The notes beneath the pieces are model-generated. The model was given only the letters and a program-made list of their open reading frames with translations, did no database searches and was not told the origin of the DNA. From Paenibacillus typhae (GTDB lineage Bacteria; Bacillota; Bacilli; Paenibacillales; Paenibacillaceae): DNA of 64,000 nucleotides. Numbering within the stretch: position 1 is the first letter of the stretch; each line of letters opens with the position of its first letter. Below are positions 9,401 to 16,995 of this stretch, piece by piece. The position numbers and the translations under genes are program-made. Location: assembly GCF_900099765.1 (NCBI RefSeq), contig NZ_FNDX01000010.1, forward strand, positions 124,001-188,000, given 5' to 3'.

Positions 9401-11926
9401 TTCGAATTCGGCCGGCTTGGCATCAGAATCAATGACAAGTTCAATGACCTGCAGTGGCGCGGCGCGGCGCATGTCCTGTACACCCTGTTCAGCCACGCCT
9501 GGACAGAGCCTTGGGACACGCTGCAGGACTGGTTCACCACCTCGATTGAAGCCAGTCTGCGGACTGGAGATCTGCTCTATCTGGCCCATTCCTGCTTCTA
9601 TGTCAATCTGTGGAATCCGGAGATGGATCTGCTTACGAACCTGCAGGAAAGCAGCCGGATGATTGCCATGATTGAGAGCACCAAATATAAGGAGTCTCTG
9701 GCGACCGCACTGCTGGTCCGGCAGTATTACCGCAATCTGCTTGGGGAAATGGGCGATAACCGCTCGTTAAGCGACGCGTCTTTTGATGAAGAGAGCATGC
9801 TGCGGGATCTGGAACAGGCTAAATACAATTCCGGCATTGCAATTTATTATATCTACAAAATGAAGCTTTTGTTCACCTATGAAAACTATCAGGAAGCTTT
9901 AGTATACATCGACAAAGCCTACGATATTATCGGGGCGCTTTCCGGCTCTGCTTTTATGGAGGAATTCTCCCTCTATACCTTTTTGAATCTGTCTTACAGC
10001 TATCCTAACCTGCGCGGAGGGGATCGGAGTAAAGCAAGAAGAAGAATGAAGAAGGAGCTGGGCAGAGTCCGTAAATGGGCCGGGCATGCGCCGGGCACCT
10101 TCAGGCAGCATGAAATGCTGATGAAGGCGGAATGGGCCCGGATCTCGGGCCGGGATGATGAAGCAGGGAAGTATTACGATCTGGCGATTGAGGCCAGTGA
10201 GCAAGGGACTTTCGTCAGGTATAAGGCGCTTGCCTATGAGCTTGCAGCTAAATTTTATTACACTAAGCAATTTAACGAGTTTGCCGCTTATCTGCTCAGA
10301 CAATCCGTTTATTATTATTCAGTGTGGGGTGCCAAGGCCAAAATCCAGTTCCTCAAGGAACGGTATCCCGATATCATCCGCAAAATTAACACCAAGGAAT
10401 TTCTGCATGGACGGACGTTGTCGGATTATACCGAAAGCATTGATCTTGATTCTATGATCATGGCTTCCCAGGCGATTTCAAAGGAAATTGAGCTGGATAA
10501 CCTGCTGGAGGCACTAATGCAGATTGTTATCAAGAATGCCGGAGCACAACGCGGCTGCATTCGAATGACCGGCGGCACGGGTCTGCTGGTAGAGGGTGAA
10601 TATCTGGCGGATGAGGATAGAATTTCTGTTGGAATCCAAAGCCGGAAAAGCTTTAACAATCTGCCCGATTCCATTCTGCGCCAGGTTGAGGAGAGCGGCG
10701 AGACGCTGATTTACAATGACGCTTTTTCAGAAACGCAGTTTGTTAATGATCCGTATATCGTGAGGCACCGCCCCAAATCTATGGTCTGTATGCCGCTGAT
10801 CAACCAGAACAAGACGGTTGCCGTCATCTACCTGGAGAATAATCTGCTTACAGGCGCATTCACCAAGGAACGGATGAAGATCATCAACCTGCTGTCCCGG
10901 GAAATGGTGTTCTCTCTGGAAAATGCCAGCCTGTACTCAGAGCTCGAGCGTTCAGAGGAAAAATACCGCGAGCTGGTTAACAATCTGCAGGACGGAATTT
11001 TCATTACACAGAACTTTATATGTAAATATGTCAATGATGCGCTGGCCGGGATGCTCGGATATGAGGTGGAAGAGATGCTGGAGCAGCCGTTTGAGAGCTT
11101 TCTCAGTCCGTCGGAGCGGGACAAGGTTATGCATTATTATAACCGGAGGGTGGAGGGCAAACCTGCGCCCTTCGAGTATGAGACCCGGCTGCTGCATAAA
11201 GACCAGGTTCGTGAAGTTATCGTCATTCACAAGGTTACGCTGATTAATTATATGAACAACATGGCGATTCAGGGAACGGTAAAAGATATCACCCAGCGCA
11301 AACAGGCGGAGGAAGAGCTGCTGCGGCACAAGGAGCATCTGGAGGAGCTGGTTGCCGAACGGACAAAAGAGCTGGAGCTGAACAACGAGGAGCTTAACCG
11401 GTATATCGGGATGATCGAGCAAATATCCAATACGGACGAGCTGACCGGCTTGTATAACCGCAGATATTTCAACAAGGTTTTTGCAGAGGAAGTTGAAAAG
11501 GCAACGGTTACGCAAAAATATCTGACCTACCTGATGCTCGACATCGATTATTTCAAAAAATATAACGATACCTACGGCCATTATGAAGGCGATAAGGTGC
11601 TGCGCAGAGTGGGCAGTTTGCTCCTGCAGCTTGCGCAGCGGGCTGACGGCTTTGCCATCCGGCTTGGGGGGGAAGAGTTCGGGATTATACTCACCGGCTT
11701 CACTCCTGTGCAGTCCCGGGAATATGCAGAAACTATCCGCCGCAGCATCACCGATTTAAAGATACCGCACGCCCTGAGCCCGCAGTTCGGCATTGTGACC
11801 GTTTCGATCGGTATCGCGTGTGTGCAGGTAGGCGATGCCGGGGAAGAGGATGTCTACAAGCTGGCTGACGATGCCCTGTACCAGTCCAAGGCCGAAGGCC
11901 GAAACCGCGTTACGCTGTTCCAGTAA
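6497..11926 (+). CDS. Giant kinase-AAA-TPR-GAF-PAS-GGDEF signalling protein
   Basis: 1809 residues. An STK-like domain comes first (about 5-275) with VIHKDIKPSN near 125, LIDFDLA near 149 (DFD instead of DFG) and ISPEQTGRMN; the glycine loop is not recognisable. An AAA_16-type NTPase follows (Walker A TGEAGVGKT near 323, Walker B LVLFLDDLQWAD near 452), then a long TPR-like helical region (about 780-1300), a GAF domain (about 1330-1478), a PAS domain (about 1485-1605), a coiled coil, and a C-terminal diguanylate cyclase with RLGGEEF near 1723. GGEEF suggests active c-di-GMP synthesis. The RxxD inhibitory site is imperfect (RADG). The front half resembles cyanobacterial kinase/AAA/GAF proteins that end in a histidine kinase. 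ATG 6497 is favoured by AAGGTGGAG over GTG 6491. Confidence 0.9.
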   Translation: MIALDNYQVLETISDQYAKAVYRCKDAFTGNTVILKVLKAEFTGHEAVMRFKQEYRLLKELSAQIQGVIKPHKLEEKNGYYTMVLEDIRGRSLKEIIESDPLDTATILRLAIKIVDILGAVHEHNVIHKDIKPSNIIWNREQDEVQLIDFDLAVKLPKEKQEFQNSGVLEGSIQYISPEQTGRMNRNIDYRSDFYSLGVVLYELITGSRPYAAQEMLEQIYSIIAKEAVPPRQLTGGRVPSELSDIIMKLMEKSSEQRYRSAYGIKSDLKKVLAGETGFTIGAEDRHNVFRIPQKIYGRDAELARLTAAFRQSVSGQPQLMLVTGEAGVGKTVLVHELHQPISQEKGLFAEGKFDQYNRNIPYSAIIQAFRRLISQLLDTPDGEYKRRLAQSLSDELAGNGSLIAGLIPELGDWIGIQTEVEPLNPAEETNRFFLTFAKFIEGITFNEQPLVLFLDDLQWADFSSLQLVERLLLDHQLRRLFIVCSYRSNEIHEGHPLFASLAKIEKSREVGIIRLEPLTVLDVNQLISDTLYSPRERVDMLSEVIFKRTKGNSFFISELLKDLYRSGYLYFDELQGSWSWRLEQILSLPVNENIVEFLMIKLNNLPEEIRTTLMLCAAAGSRFDLSVLKLISGEPRSRIVRAIAAAVDDELIVPSDAGYAMFSGYLDETETDTEPLQEIKISFRFAHDRIQQAFYQMIDERESKELHLRIGRVLLANLPPEEAEELIVDIAAHMNKGMEFIRSRAEMNEVIRLNLRAARKAKAAFGYDSAYALLEAALPQLPDNAWEDAELPAAEIYRLLAQCGYLTHHINEADAACAVLLKYTAGKIDRAGIYELQADHYMYLGMMKEAIAAGRQGLQEMGIRIPQRVGIASVLKELVKVKAALRGRTADDIFASGEMKDPEMLLVMRLLINFIPPAFISGETSLFGLAVLKKVGLTLKYGNSPESALAFIGYSMLLSGFGDVKGAFEFGRLGIRINDKFNDLQWRGAAHVLYTLFSHAWTEPWDTLQDWFTTSIEASLRTGDLLYLAHSCFYVNLWNPEMDLLTNLQESSRMIAMIESTKYKESLATALLVRQYYRNLLGEMGDNRSLSDASFDEESMLRDLEQAKYNSGIAIYYIYKMKLLFTYENYQEALVYIDKAYDIIGALSGSAFMEEFSLYTFLNLSYSYPNLRGGDRSKARRRMKKELGRVRKWAGHAPGTFRQHEMLMKAEWARISGRDDEAGKYYDLAIEASEQGTFVRYKALAYELAAKFYYTKQFNEFAAYLLRQSVYYYSVWGAKAKIQFLKERYPDIIRKINTKEFLHGRTLSDYTESIDLDSMIMASQAISKEIELDNLLEALMQIVIKNAGAQRGCIRMTGGTGLLVEGEYLADEDRISVGIQSRKSFNNLPDSILRQVEESGETLIYNDAFSETQFVNDPYIVRHRPKSMVCMPLINQNKTVAVIYLENNLLTGAFTKERMKIINLLSREMVFSLENASLYSELERSEEKYRELVNNLQDGIFITQNFICKYVNDALAGMLGYEVEEMLEQPFESFLSPSERDKVMHYYNRRVEGKPAPFEYETRLLHKDQVREVIVIHKVTLINYMNNMAIQGTVKDITQRKQAEEELLRHKEHLEELVAERTKELELNNEELNRYIGMIEQISNTDELTGLYNRRYFNKVFAEEVEKATVTQKYLTYLMLDIDYFKKYNDTYGHYEGDKVLRRVGSLLLQLAQRADGFAIRLGGEEFGIILTGFTPVQSREYAETIRRSITDLKIPHALSPQFGIVTVSIGIACVQVGDAGEEDVYKLADDALYQSKAEGRNRVTLFQ

Positions 11927-11994
11927 TATACCTGAACCCTCCGGTGCTTTTATGCCGGATGGTTTGCTGTGCAGACAGCCCTGTGTGTAAAATT

Positions 11995-12033
11995 CCCGGT
12001 CTTAGCAAATACTTTCCCTAAAAGACCGGGAGG
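11995..12033 (+). promoter_or_regulatory. Leader hairpin overlapping permease ribosome binding site
   Basis: CCCGGTCTT (11995-12003) pairs perfectly with AAGACCGGG (12022-12030). The second arm takes in the first three bases of the Shine-Dalgarno GGGAGG (12028-12033) of the permease gene. Such a layout could limit translation; no known riboswitch class is recognised. Confidence 0.45.
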
Positions 12034-12041
12034 CTTATATT

Positions 12042-13478
12042 ATGAAACAAGGGGAAAAGGGTTTATCGGTATGGCATCTGACGATGCTTGCACTCGGGAC
12101 GGTGGTCGGGGGTTCCTTTTTCCTCGGCACATCGGTGGCCATTCGTGCAGCAGGGCCGTCTGTCATACTGGCCTATGTCATTGGAGGGATTCTGGTTTAC
12201 TTCATTCTTTCGGCCTTGTCGGAAATGACGGTAGCGAGTCCAGCAGCCGGCTCGTTCCGTACCTACACTGAACAGGCCTTTGGCAAGGGGGCAGGATTTA
12301 CCGTAGGCTGGGTATATTGGACGGGACTCGTCCTGGCGATGTCCAGTGAAGCAACAGCAGCATCCATACTGCTTCGCGGCTGGTTCCCGCGTCTACCTTT
12401 GGGACTGCTCGGTGCTGCAATTATTATTGCTGTTACTCTGTTGAATCTGCTGGGGGCAGCTCGTCTAAGCAGGCTGGAGAGCGGACTTGCAGCCTTTAAG
12501 CTGCTGGCCATTGCCGGCTTTATCCTGATTGCTGTCAGCATTGCAGCAGGGTTATGGTCAGGGGGCCAGCAGAACGCAGGTGTGCAGGTTCTGCAAGGCC
12601 AGACCTGGATGCCGGGAGGCATTGCCGGGATCGCCGGGAGCATGCTGATGGTTATGTTTACCTATGCCGGATTTGAAGTGCTCGGGCTCGCAGCTTCGGA
12701 GGCAGGCAATCCGGGCGTGACGATTCCCAAGGCGATCCGTTATACCCTTGTGCTGCTGGTCGGCTTGTACATCTCAGCCATAGTAGCCTTGTTTCTGCTG
12801 CTGCCTGCAGCCGCTGTGTCCGAGCAGGTCAGTCCGTTCGTGACAGCGCTGAGCCGCTTCGGTCTTGGCTGGGCAGGCAATGTAATGAATGTTGTCCTGG
12901 TATCCGCTATCCTGTCTACCATGCTTGCGTCAGTCTTCGGCCTGGGCCGGATGCTGCGGTCACTGGCAGAGGAGGGACACACTCCAGCCTGGATGCGTGA
13001 CCGGACGGATATCCCTTACCGCGGTATTCTGATCTCCGGCGGCGCGATGCTCGCCGGTCTTGGCCTGGGGATGCTGCTCCCGCAGGGTGTCTACCTGTTT
13101 CTGGTCAGCTCCGAGGGTTTTTCTCTGCTGTTCTCTTATCTGATCATTATGGCCAGCCATTACCGGCTGCGCAAGCGCCATGGCAGTCCGCTTACCGCGC
13201 GGCACGGCTTGCGCGGTTATCCGTACACGTCATGGCTTGCGATCGCAGGTCTGCTAGTCATCCTGGCAAGCATGCCTCTGATCCCCGGTCAAGGCGGCGG
13301 TCTGGCAGCCGGGATCACGCTGGTCGTGTTCTTCGCTGCGGTTTATGCGGCAGGCAGGCTGCGCCGCAGGGCCGGCGGGCAACGCAGGGTACCAAAGCCG
13401 CAGCTGCTTGTGCCCGCTGCCCGGGCGCAGATGGAGGCCGGGGAGGAGCCCGGGACGAGCAGCGGGGAGCACAGGTGA
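12042..13478 (+). CDS. APC-superfamily amino-acid permease
   Basis: 478-residue transporter with 12 predicted membrane helices. The first helix carries MLALGTVVGGSFFLGTS, the glycine-rich substrate site of the amino acid-polyamine-organocation family; SASPAAGSF-like and GFEVLGLAASEAGNP motifs in helices 3 and 6 agree. The C-terminal tail is rich in Arg and charged residues. The substrate cannot be told. The asparaginase gene converges on it from the other side of a shared terminator. GGGAGG lies 8 bases before the ATG and is partly covered by a leader hairpin. Confidence 0.88.
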   Translation: MKQGEKGLSVWHLTMLALGTVVGGSFFLGTSVAIRAAGPSVILAYVIGGILVYFILSALSEMTVASPAAGSFRTYTEQAFGKGAGFTVGWVYWTGLVLAMSSEATAASILLRGWFPRLPLGLLGAAIIIAVTLLNLLGAARLSRLESGLAAFKLLAIAGFILIAVSIAAGLWSGGQQNAGVQVLQGQTWMPGGIAGIAGSMLMVMFTYAGFEVLGLAASEAGNPGVTIPKAIRYTLVLLVGLYISAIVALFLLLPAAAVSEQVSPFVTALSRFGLGWAGNVMNVVLVSAILSTMLASVFGLGRMLRSLAEEGHTPAWMRDRTDIPYRGILISGGAMLAGLGLGMLLPQGVYLFLVSSEGFSLLFSYLIIMASHYRLRKRHGSPLTARHGLRGYPYTSWLAIAGLLVILASMPLIPGQGGGLAAGITLVVFFAAVYAAGRLRRRAGGQRRVPKPQLLVPAARAQMEAGEEPGTSSGEHR

Positions 13479-13571
13479 GTGAGGAACGTGGGACCCAGAC
13501 GGCCCAACGGGCAAGATGAAGGGCAATCATGCCCTGGATTCAGCCCAGCGTTTAGCGCAGCGAGCACACAA

Positions 13572-13613
13572 AAAACAAAGCCGCCCGTTCAATTCCACGG
13601 GCGGCTTTGTTTT
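13572..13613. terminator. Bidirectional terminator between permease and asparaginase
   Basis: Perfect 17-base arms (13572-13588 and 13597-13613) with an 8-base loop, with T-runs on both strands. It overlaps the last base of the asparaginase stop codon. Confidence 0.93.
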
Positions 13614-14650
13614 TAATACACATTAAACATTGCGGCGATTTCATCATATTGCGTTGTCTGGGTCAGGGCCAGCGAGAGCAGGATGCGTGCTTTTTGCGGG
13701 ACCAGGCTGTTGCAGGGAATCGAGTTGGCAGATAAATCGATATAGGTATCTTTTAGGGTGATGCCGCTTGAAATCCGTGAGCAACGGACAACGGGAATAT
13801 TGTTATCCTTCAGCTCACCGACCTTATCGATCCACGGCTTGCTGTAGATGCCGCCGCCTGCTCCGGCGATGACGATTCCTTTGGAGATTGTGGACAGATA
13901 GTCAAGTATGCCGGGATCGGCATCGACATGGAAATAGGCGACGGACACCTCAGGCAGGCCGCTGAGCGAGGCGACATCGAACTGGGCGGCGGTCGTATGC
14001 TTTTTCAGAGAACGGGTATAGAAAAAAGCTTCACTGTCACGCATATAGCCCAGACAGCCGAAGTCCCGTTCATCAAAAGCGTTGGCCTTAAATGTATTGA
14101 CCTTCTGCACATCTCTGCCGCTATAGATGCCTTCTGCGAACACGACCATGACACCCTGACCGGTCGCCTCCGGATTGGCAGCGAGAGCAACCGACTGGAA
14201 CAGATTCAGCGGACCATCCGGACTAATAGCCGTTGCAGGACGCATGGAACCGGTGATAATGACCGGCTTATCAGTTTTGATGACGAGATTCAGAAAGTAA
14301 GAGGTTTCATCGAGCGTATCCGTTCCATGGGTGATGACGAAGCCGTGAATATCCTCCCGCTGCGCTAACGTGTTAATAATGGAGGCAAGAGTCAGCCAGT
14401 GCTGGCTGGTAATATCGGCGCTGCCCAGGTTGCTTACCTGAATACCGACACAGTTGGCTACACGCTCCAGGTGGGGCACGCTGTCCAGCAGATCCTGGAT
14501 GGGAAGGGCACCGGGCTCGTAATTTAAGGTTTTATGCGCTTCGCCGCTTCCGGCAATCGTCCCTCCGGTGGCGAGAATAACGACATTTTTCAGATTGGGA
14601 TTATAGAAGGGGGAGGCTGTAAAATTGACTTCCGGCGTTGGAATGATCAT
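13613..14650 (-). CDS. ansB: Type II-like L-asparaginase
   Basis: 345 residues. It hydrolyses L-asparagine to aspartate and ammonia. ILATGGTIAG carries the nucleophile Thr31, and ITHGTDTLDET carries the second Thr-Asp pair; ITGSMRPATAISPDG and the C-terminal regions follow the type II pattern. There is no recognisable signal peptide: the protein starts MIIPTPEVNF and reaches the catalytic motif by residue 27, so it is probably cytosolic even though type II enzymes are often exported. Start codon ATG at 14650 has GAAAGGA upstream. Single gene. The symbol is by similarity of type only. Confidence 0.88.
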   Translation of the reverse strand: MIIPTPEVNFTASPFYNPNLKNVVILATGGTIAGSGEAHKTLNYEPGALPIQDLLDSVPHLERVANCVGIQVSNLGSADITSQHWLTLASIINTLAQREDIHGFVITHGTDTLDETSYFLNLVIKTDKPVIITGSMRPATAISPDGPLNLFQSVALAANPEATGQGVMVVFAEGIYSGRDVQKVNTFKANAFDERDFGCLGYMRDSEAFFYTRSLKKHTTAAQFDVASLSGLPEVSVAYFHVDADPGILDYLSTISKGIVIAGAGGGIYSKPWIDKVGELKDNNIPVVRCSRISSGITLKDTYIDLSANSIPCNSLVPQKARILLSLALTQTTQYDEIAAMFNVY

Positions 14651-14743
14651 GAGTACGTTCCTTTCAGTCTAAACTATTATGTGAGAAAGCTAACGTATAA
14701 TAAGAAAGAAGTCAACTGATTTTTGTTAAAGGAAAATTTTGCC

Positions 14744-14772
14744 TTACAGCCGAATATATAGAAAGGTATAAT
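14744..14772 (+). promoter_or_regulatory. Sigma-A promoter of the metallo-hydrolase gene
   Basis: TTACAG (14744-14749), a 17-base spacer and TATAAT (14767-14772), 28 bases before the ATG at 14800. Confidence 0.7.
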
Positions 14773-14799
14773 CCATGAGTTAGGCTAAGGGGGCTGGGC

Positions 14800-15459
14800 A
14801 TGAATCCATTTTTCCATTTACATACAGTGGCAGACGGAGTCTGGGCGGCAATTGTGGTTCCGGGCAGCGGAGCATTGGGAAATGCGGCGATCATTGACTT
14901 GGGAGATAGTGTGGTGGTTGTGGATACTTTCGGTCTTCCGCAGGCGGCGGAGCTTTTGAAGGAAACGGCCGAGAAGCTGACCGGAAAACCGGTGCAGTAC
15001 GTGGTGAATACCCACTATCACGGAGATCATCATTACGGTAATCAGGCTTTTACGGACAGTCAAATTATAACTACAGCTATAACCCGGGAGTTTTTAATCA
15101 GGGAGGGGACGCCGCCTCTAGAAGCTTGGCAAGATGGATTACAGCAGGTAATTAATACCTTGGAAAAAGGCAGAAAGGCTGCACCGGACTACAGGCTTCA
15201 AACGGCCTTTGCCAATGAGATCGCGGATAAAAAGGCTTTGCTGGCAGCTGTTCCGGATATCAGCAGAGTGACGGCATCCGTAACCTTTTCCGATAAAATG
15301 GAGATACATGGCAGTGCGCGCACCGCTACCGTGCTAACCTTTGGCGGCGGGCATACAGAAAGTGATGCGATGGTGTACGTAGAGGATGCAGGTGTATTCA
15401 TTGCCGGTGGTCTTGTACTTAGCCGGACTCATCCGGCTATGGCTGTACCAGCAGTATAA
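14800..15459 (+). CDS. Truncated MBL-fold metallo-hydrolase
   Basis: 219 residues of the metallo-beta-lactamase fold. The first metal site THYHGDHHYGN is intact near residue 71 and GGGHTESD supplies the next histidine. The bridging Asp, normally in an AGDLV-type motif, is Gly here (IAGGLVLSRTHP). The protein then stops at AVPAV, about 60-70 residues short of the usual length, and lacks the last metal-binding His (PGHG). It is probably inactive or a recent pseudogene. It has its own promoter, and AAGGGGGCTGGGC lies before the ATG. The acetyltransferase gene begins 21 bases later. Confidence 0.75.
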   Translation: MNPFFHLHTVADGVWAAIVVPGSGALGNAAIIDLGDSVVVVDTFGLPQAAELLKETAEKLTGKPVQYVVNTHYHGDHHYGNQAFTDSQIITTAITREFLIREGTPPLEAWQDGLQQVINTLEKGRKAAPDYRLQTAFANEIADKKALLAAVPDISRVTASVTFSDKMEIHGSARTATVLTFGGGHTESDAMVYVEDAGVFIAGGLVLSRTHPAMAVPAV

Positions 15460-15480
15460 ACAAGGAGAAGGGGTGAGGTA

Positions 15481-16332
15481 ATGATTGAACTGGAAGCCGG
15501 CAAGTATGCACAGGTTCTCCCGATGCTGGATTTAGTTGAGATTAACAGCTTGTTCGCAAGAGTCGTTCTGGAGCGCACGGTCACAGGCAAAGTCTATACG
15601 GACAACCCGGACGATCCCCGCGCTTATTATATAGCTCATCCCTACGGGATGTCGCTTGTGCTTGGGGATACCGGTAATACTGCTTTTGTTGACGCGGTCT
15701 GTGAATACATAACGAACAACAAAGGCGGCAGGCGTACGGCAGAATGGCTGCAGGCAGATCCGGCGGGAGAGTGGACAGGAATTATCGAAGCCGCAGCTGC
15801 CTTACATAATAGTCCAATTGGATTGGACGGCGGCTTCCGTGCAGAGGCTAGCTCCAGAGCCATTCAGTGCAATACCAGGGTCAATTTTATCCTGGACCGT
15901 ACCGCATTTGCAGCTGCCAAAAAAGCTGCCGGCAGCCAGCCAGCTCACATCGCACGTCTAAATGGAGAGCATTTTACGATGCTGGAGCAGGGAGTGGTTC
16001 CCCGCTTTTTTTGGCGGGATGCTGCACATTTTACAGCGGAAGGGGCAGGCTTTGTACTGCTGACAGCGGAGGGAGATGTAGCTGCTGCTGCATTCTCCTC
16101 CTGCCGTGCCTTGGGCCAGCTGGAGATTGGAATTGAGACGCTGCAGGCCCACAGGGGAAAAGGATACGCTTTTGCGGTCAGCCTGGCGCTGATTGAATAT
16201 TGTCTGGAGCATGGTCTGGAGCCGGTCTGGGCCTGCCGGCAGGAGAATACCGGATCATACCGTCTTGCGCAAAAGCTGGGCTTCCGCCCGGTGCTGACCC
16301 TTCCTTATTTCGGTTTGGCTTATGAAGCGTAG
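15481..16332 (+). CDS. GNAT acetyltransferase, ZmaR-like branch
   Basis: 283-residue protein of the GNAT_acetyltran family that includes the zwittermicin A self-resistance enzyme ZmaR. An N-terminal region with Gly/Tyr-rich substrate-side sequences is followed by the acetyl-CoA domain, where ETLQAHRGKGYA (about 218-229) is motif A, and RQENTGSYRLAQKLGF is motif B. Substrate unknown; antibiotic modification is only a possibility. It has an AAGGAGAAGGGG site 7-10 bases before the ATG and overlaps the start of the next gene by 11 bases. Confidence 0.82.
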   Translation: MIELEAGKYAQVLPMLDLVEINSLFARVVLERTVTGKVYTDNPDDPRAYYIAHPYGMSLVLGDTGNTAFVDAVCEYITNNKGGRRTAEWLQADPAGEWTGIIEAAAALHNSPIGLDGGFRAEASSRAIQCNTRVNFILDRTAFAAAKKAAGSQPAHIARLNGEHFTMLEQGVVPRFFWRDAAHFTAEGAGFVLLTAEGDVAAAAFSSCRALGQLEIGIETLQAHRGKGYAFAVSLALIEYCLEHGLEPVWACRQENTGSYRLAQKLGFRPVLTLPYFGLAYEA

Positions 16333-16867
16333 CTTATGTGTATTGGTGCTGTATCTCCTGACTGCCTGCAGTGCTTGGGATCAGGAGGAAGATTCGACGG
16401 GAAAGGCGGTTACCGTATTGGCGGACGGCACTGCAATTCCGCTGGCGGTCCGGGCGGCCGGTGACGGGCAGACAGACCGGGAACACCGTGAGGAGCAATA
16501 CCAGGCCCTTGTTGAGCAGATAGAACCGGGGGATATCCCATATATTCGGCTTGGAGAGTTGATCGAGGTCCATCTGGCGGAGCAAGAGGATGCTGATTAT
16601 GAGCTGACGGATGTAATTCTGCTGACGGACGGCAGCTACAAATACTCAATGCCCGATAACGGGCCTCAGACGGTTGTGATTAGGGGAGGGGCGGGGTCTT
16701 TTGAGCTTGGTATCCATCCGGCTGCCTTTTTAAGCTCAAGTACATCGGATTATGAGCCGGGTGCCACTCTCCGCGGCTTCCGCCTGAGCGGGATGAGCGG
16801 GGGAGAGCTGCAGGACATTTATTTTGTGCTCCGCACAGATGCCGGAAGTGTCGGACCGAGCCTGTAA
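16322..16867 (+). CDS. Putative lipoprotein
   Basis: 181 residues with a short lipoprotein signal (MKRSLCVLVLYLLTACSAW; lipobox LTAC, Cys16). The rest is acidic and resembles no family known to me. Its first codons lie inside the end of the acetyltransferase gene, so the two are translationally coupled. It ends before a terminator that separates it from the iron region. Confidence 0.7.
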   Translation: MKRSLCVLVLYLLTACSAWDQEEDSTGKAVTVLADGTAIPLAVRAAGDGQTDREHREEQYQALVEQIEPGDIPYIRLGELIEVHLAEQEDADYELTDVILLTDGSYKYSMPDNGPQTVVIRGGAGSFELGIHPAAFLSSSTSDYEPGATLRGFRLSGMSGGELQDIYFVLRTDAGSVGPSL

Positions 16868-16898
16868 TAAACAGCGGCTGTTCATATTTTGATAGGAG

Positions 16899-16927
16899 AA
16901 GGGCGCCTTGGAGCGCTCTTTTTTATT
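16899..16927 (+). terminator. Terminator after the lipoprotein gene
   Basis: AAGGGCGC (16899-16906) pairs with GCGCTCTT (16913-16920) with one G-U pair, followed by TTTTATT. Confidence 0.8.
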
Positions 16928-16958
16928 GATAAATACCAAGATAATGATTATCATTATC
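16926..16958 (+). promoter_or_regulatory. Promoter with perfect Fur box
   Basis: GATAATGATTATCATTATC (16940-16958) is a perfect 19-base inverted repeat matching the classic Fur box. It covers the -10 of a promoter read as TTGATA (16926-16931), 17 bases, TATCAT (16949-16954). Iron-bound Fur would block transcription of the regulator gene that starts at 16996. Confidence 0.92.
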
Positions 16959-16995
16959 ATTAACGTGAAGCTGTATTTTGAATGGAGGGATACCA

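Noticed and set aside
15481-16332. Zwittermicin resistance gene as a firm call.
   Set aside because: Family resemblance only; no biosynthetic genes nearby, so only the GNAT branch is stated.
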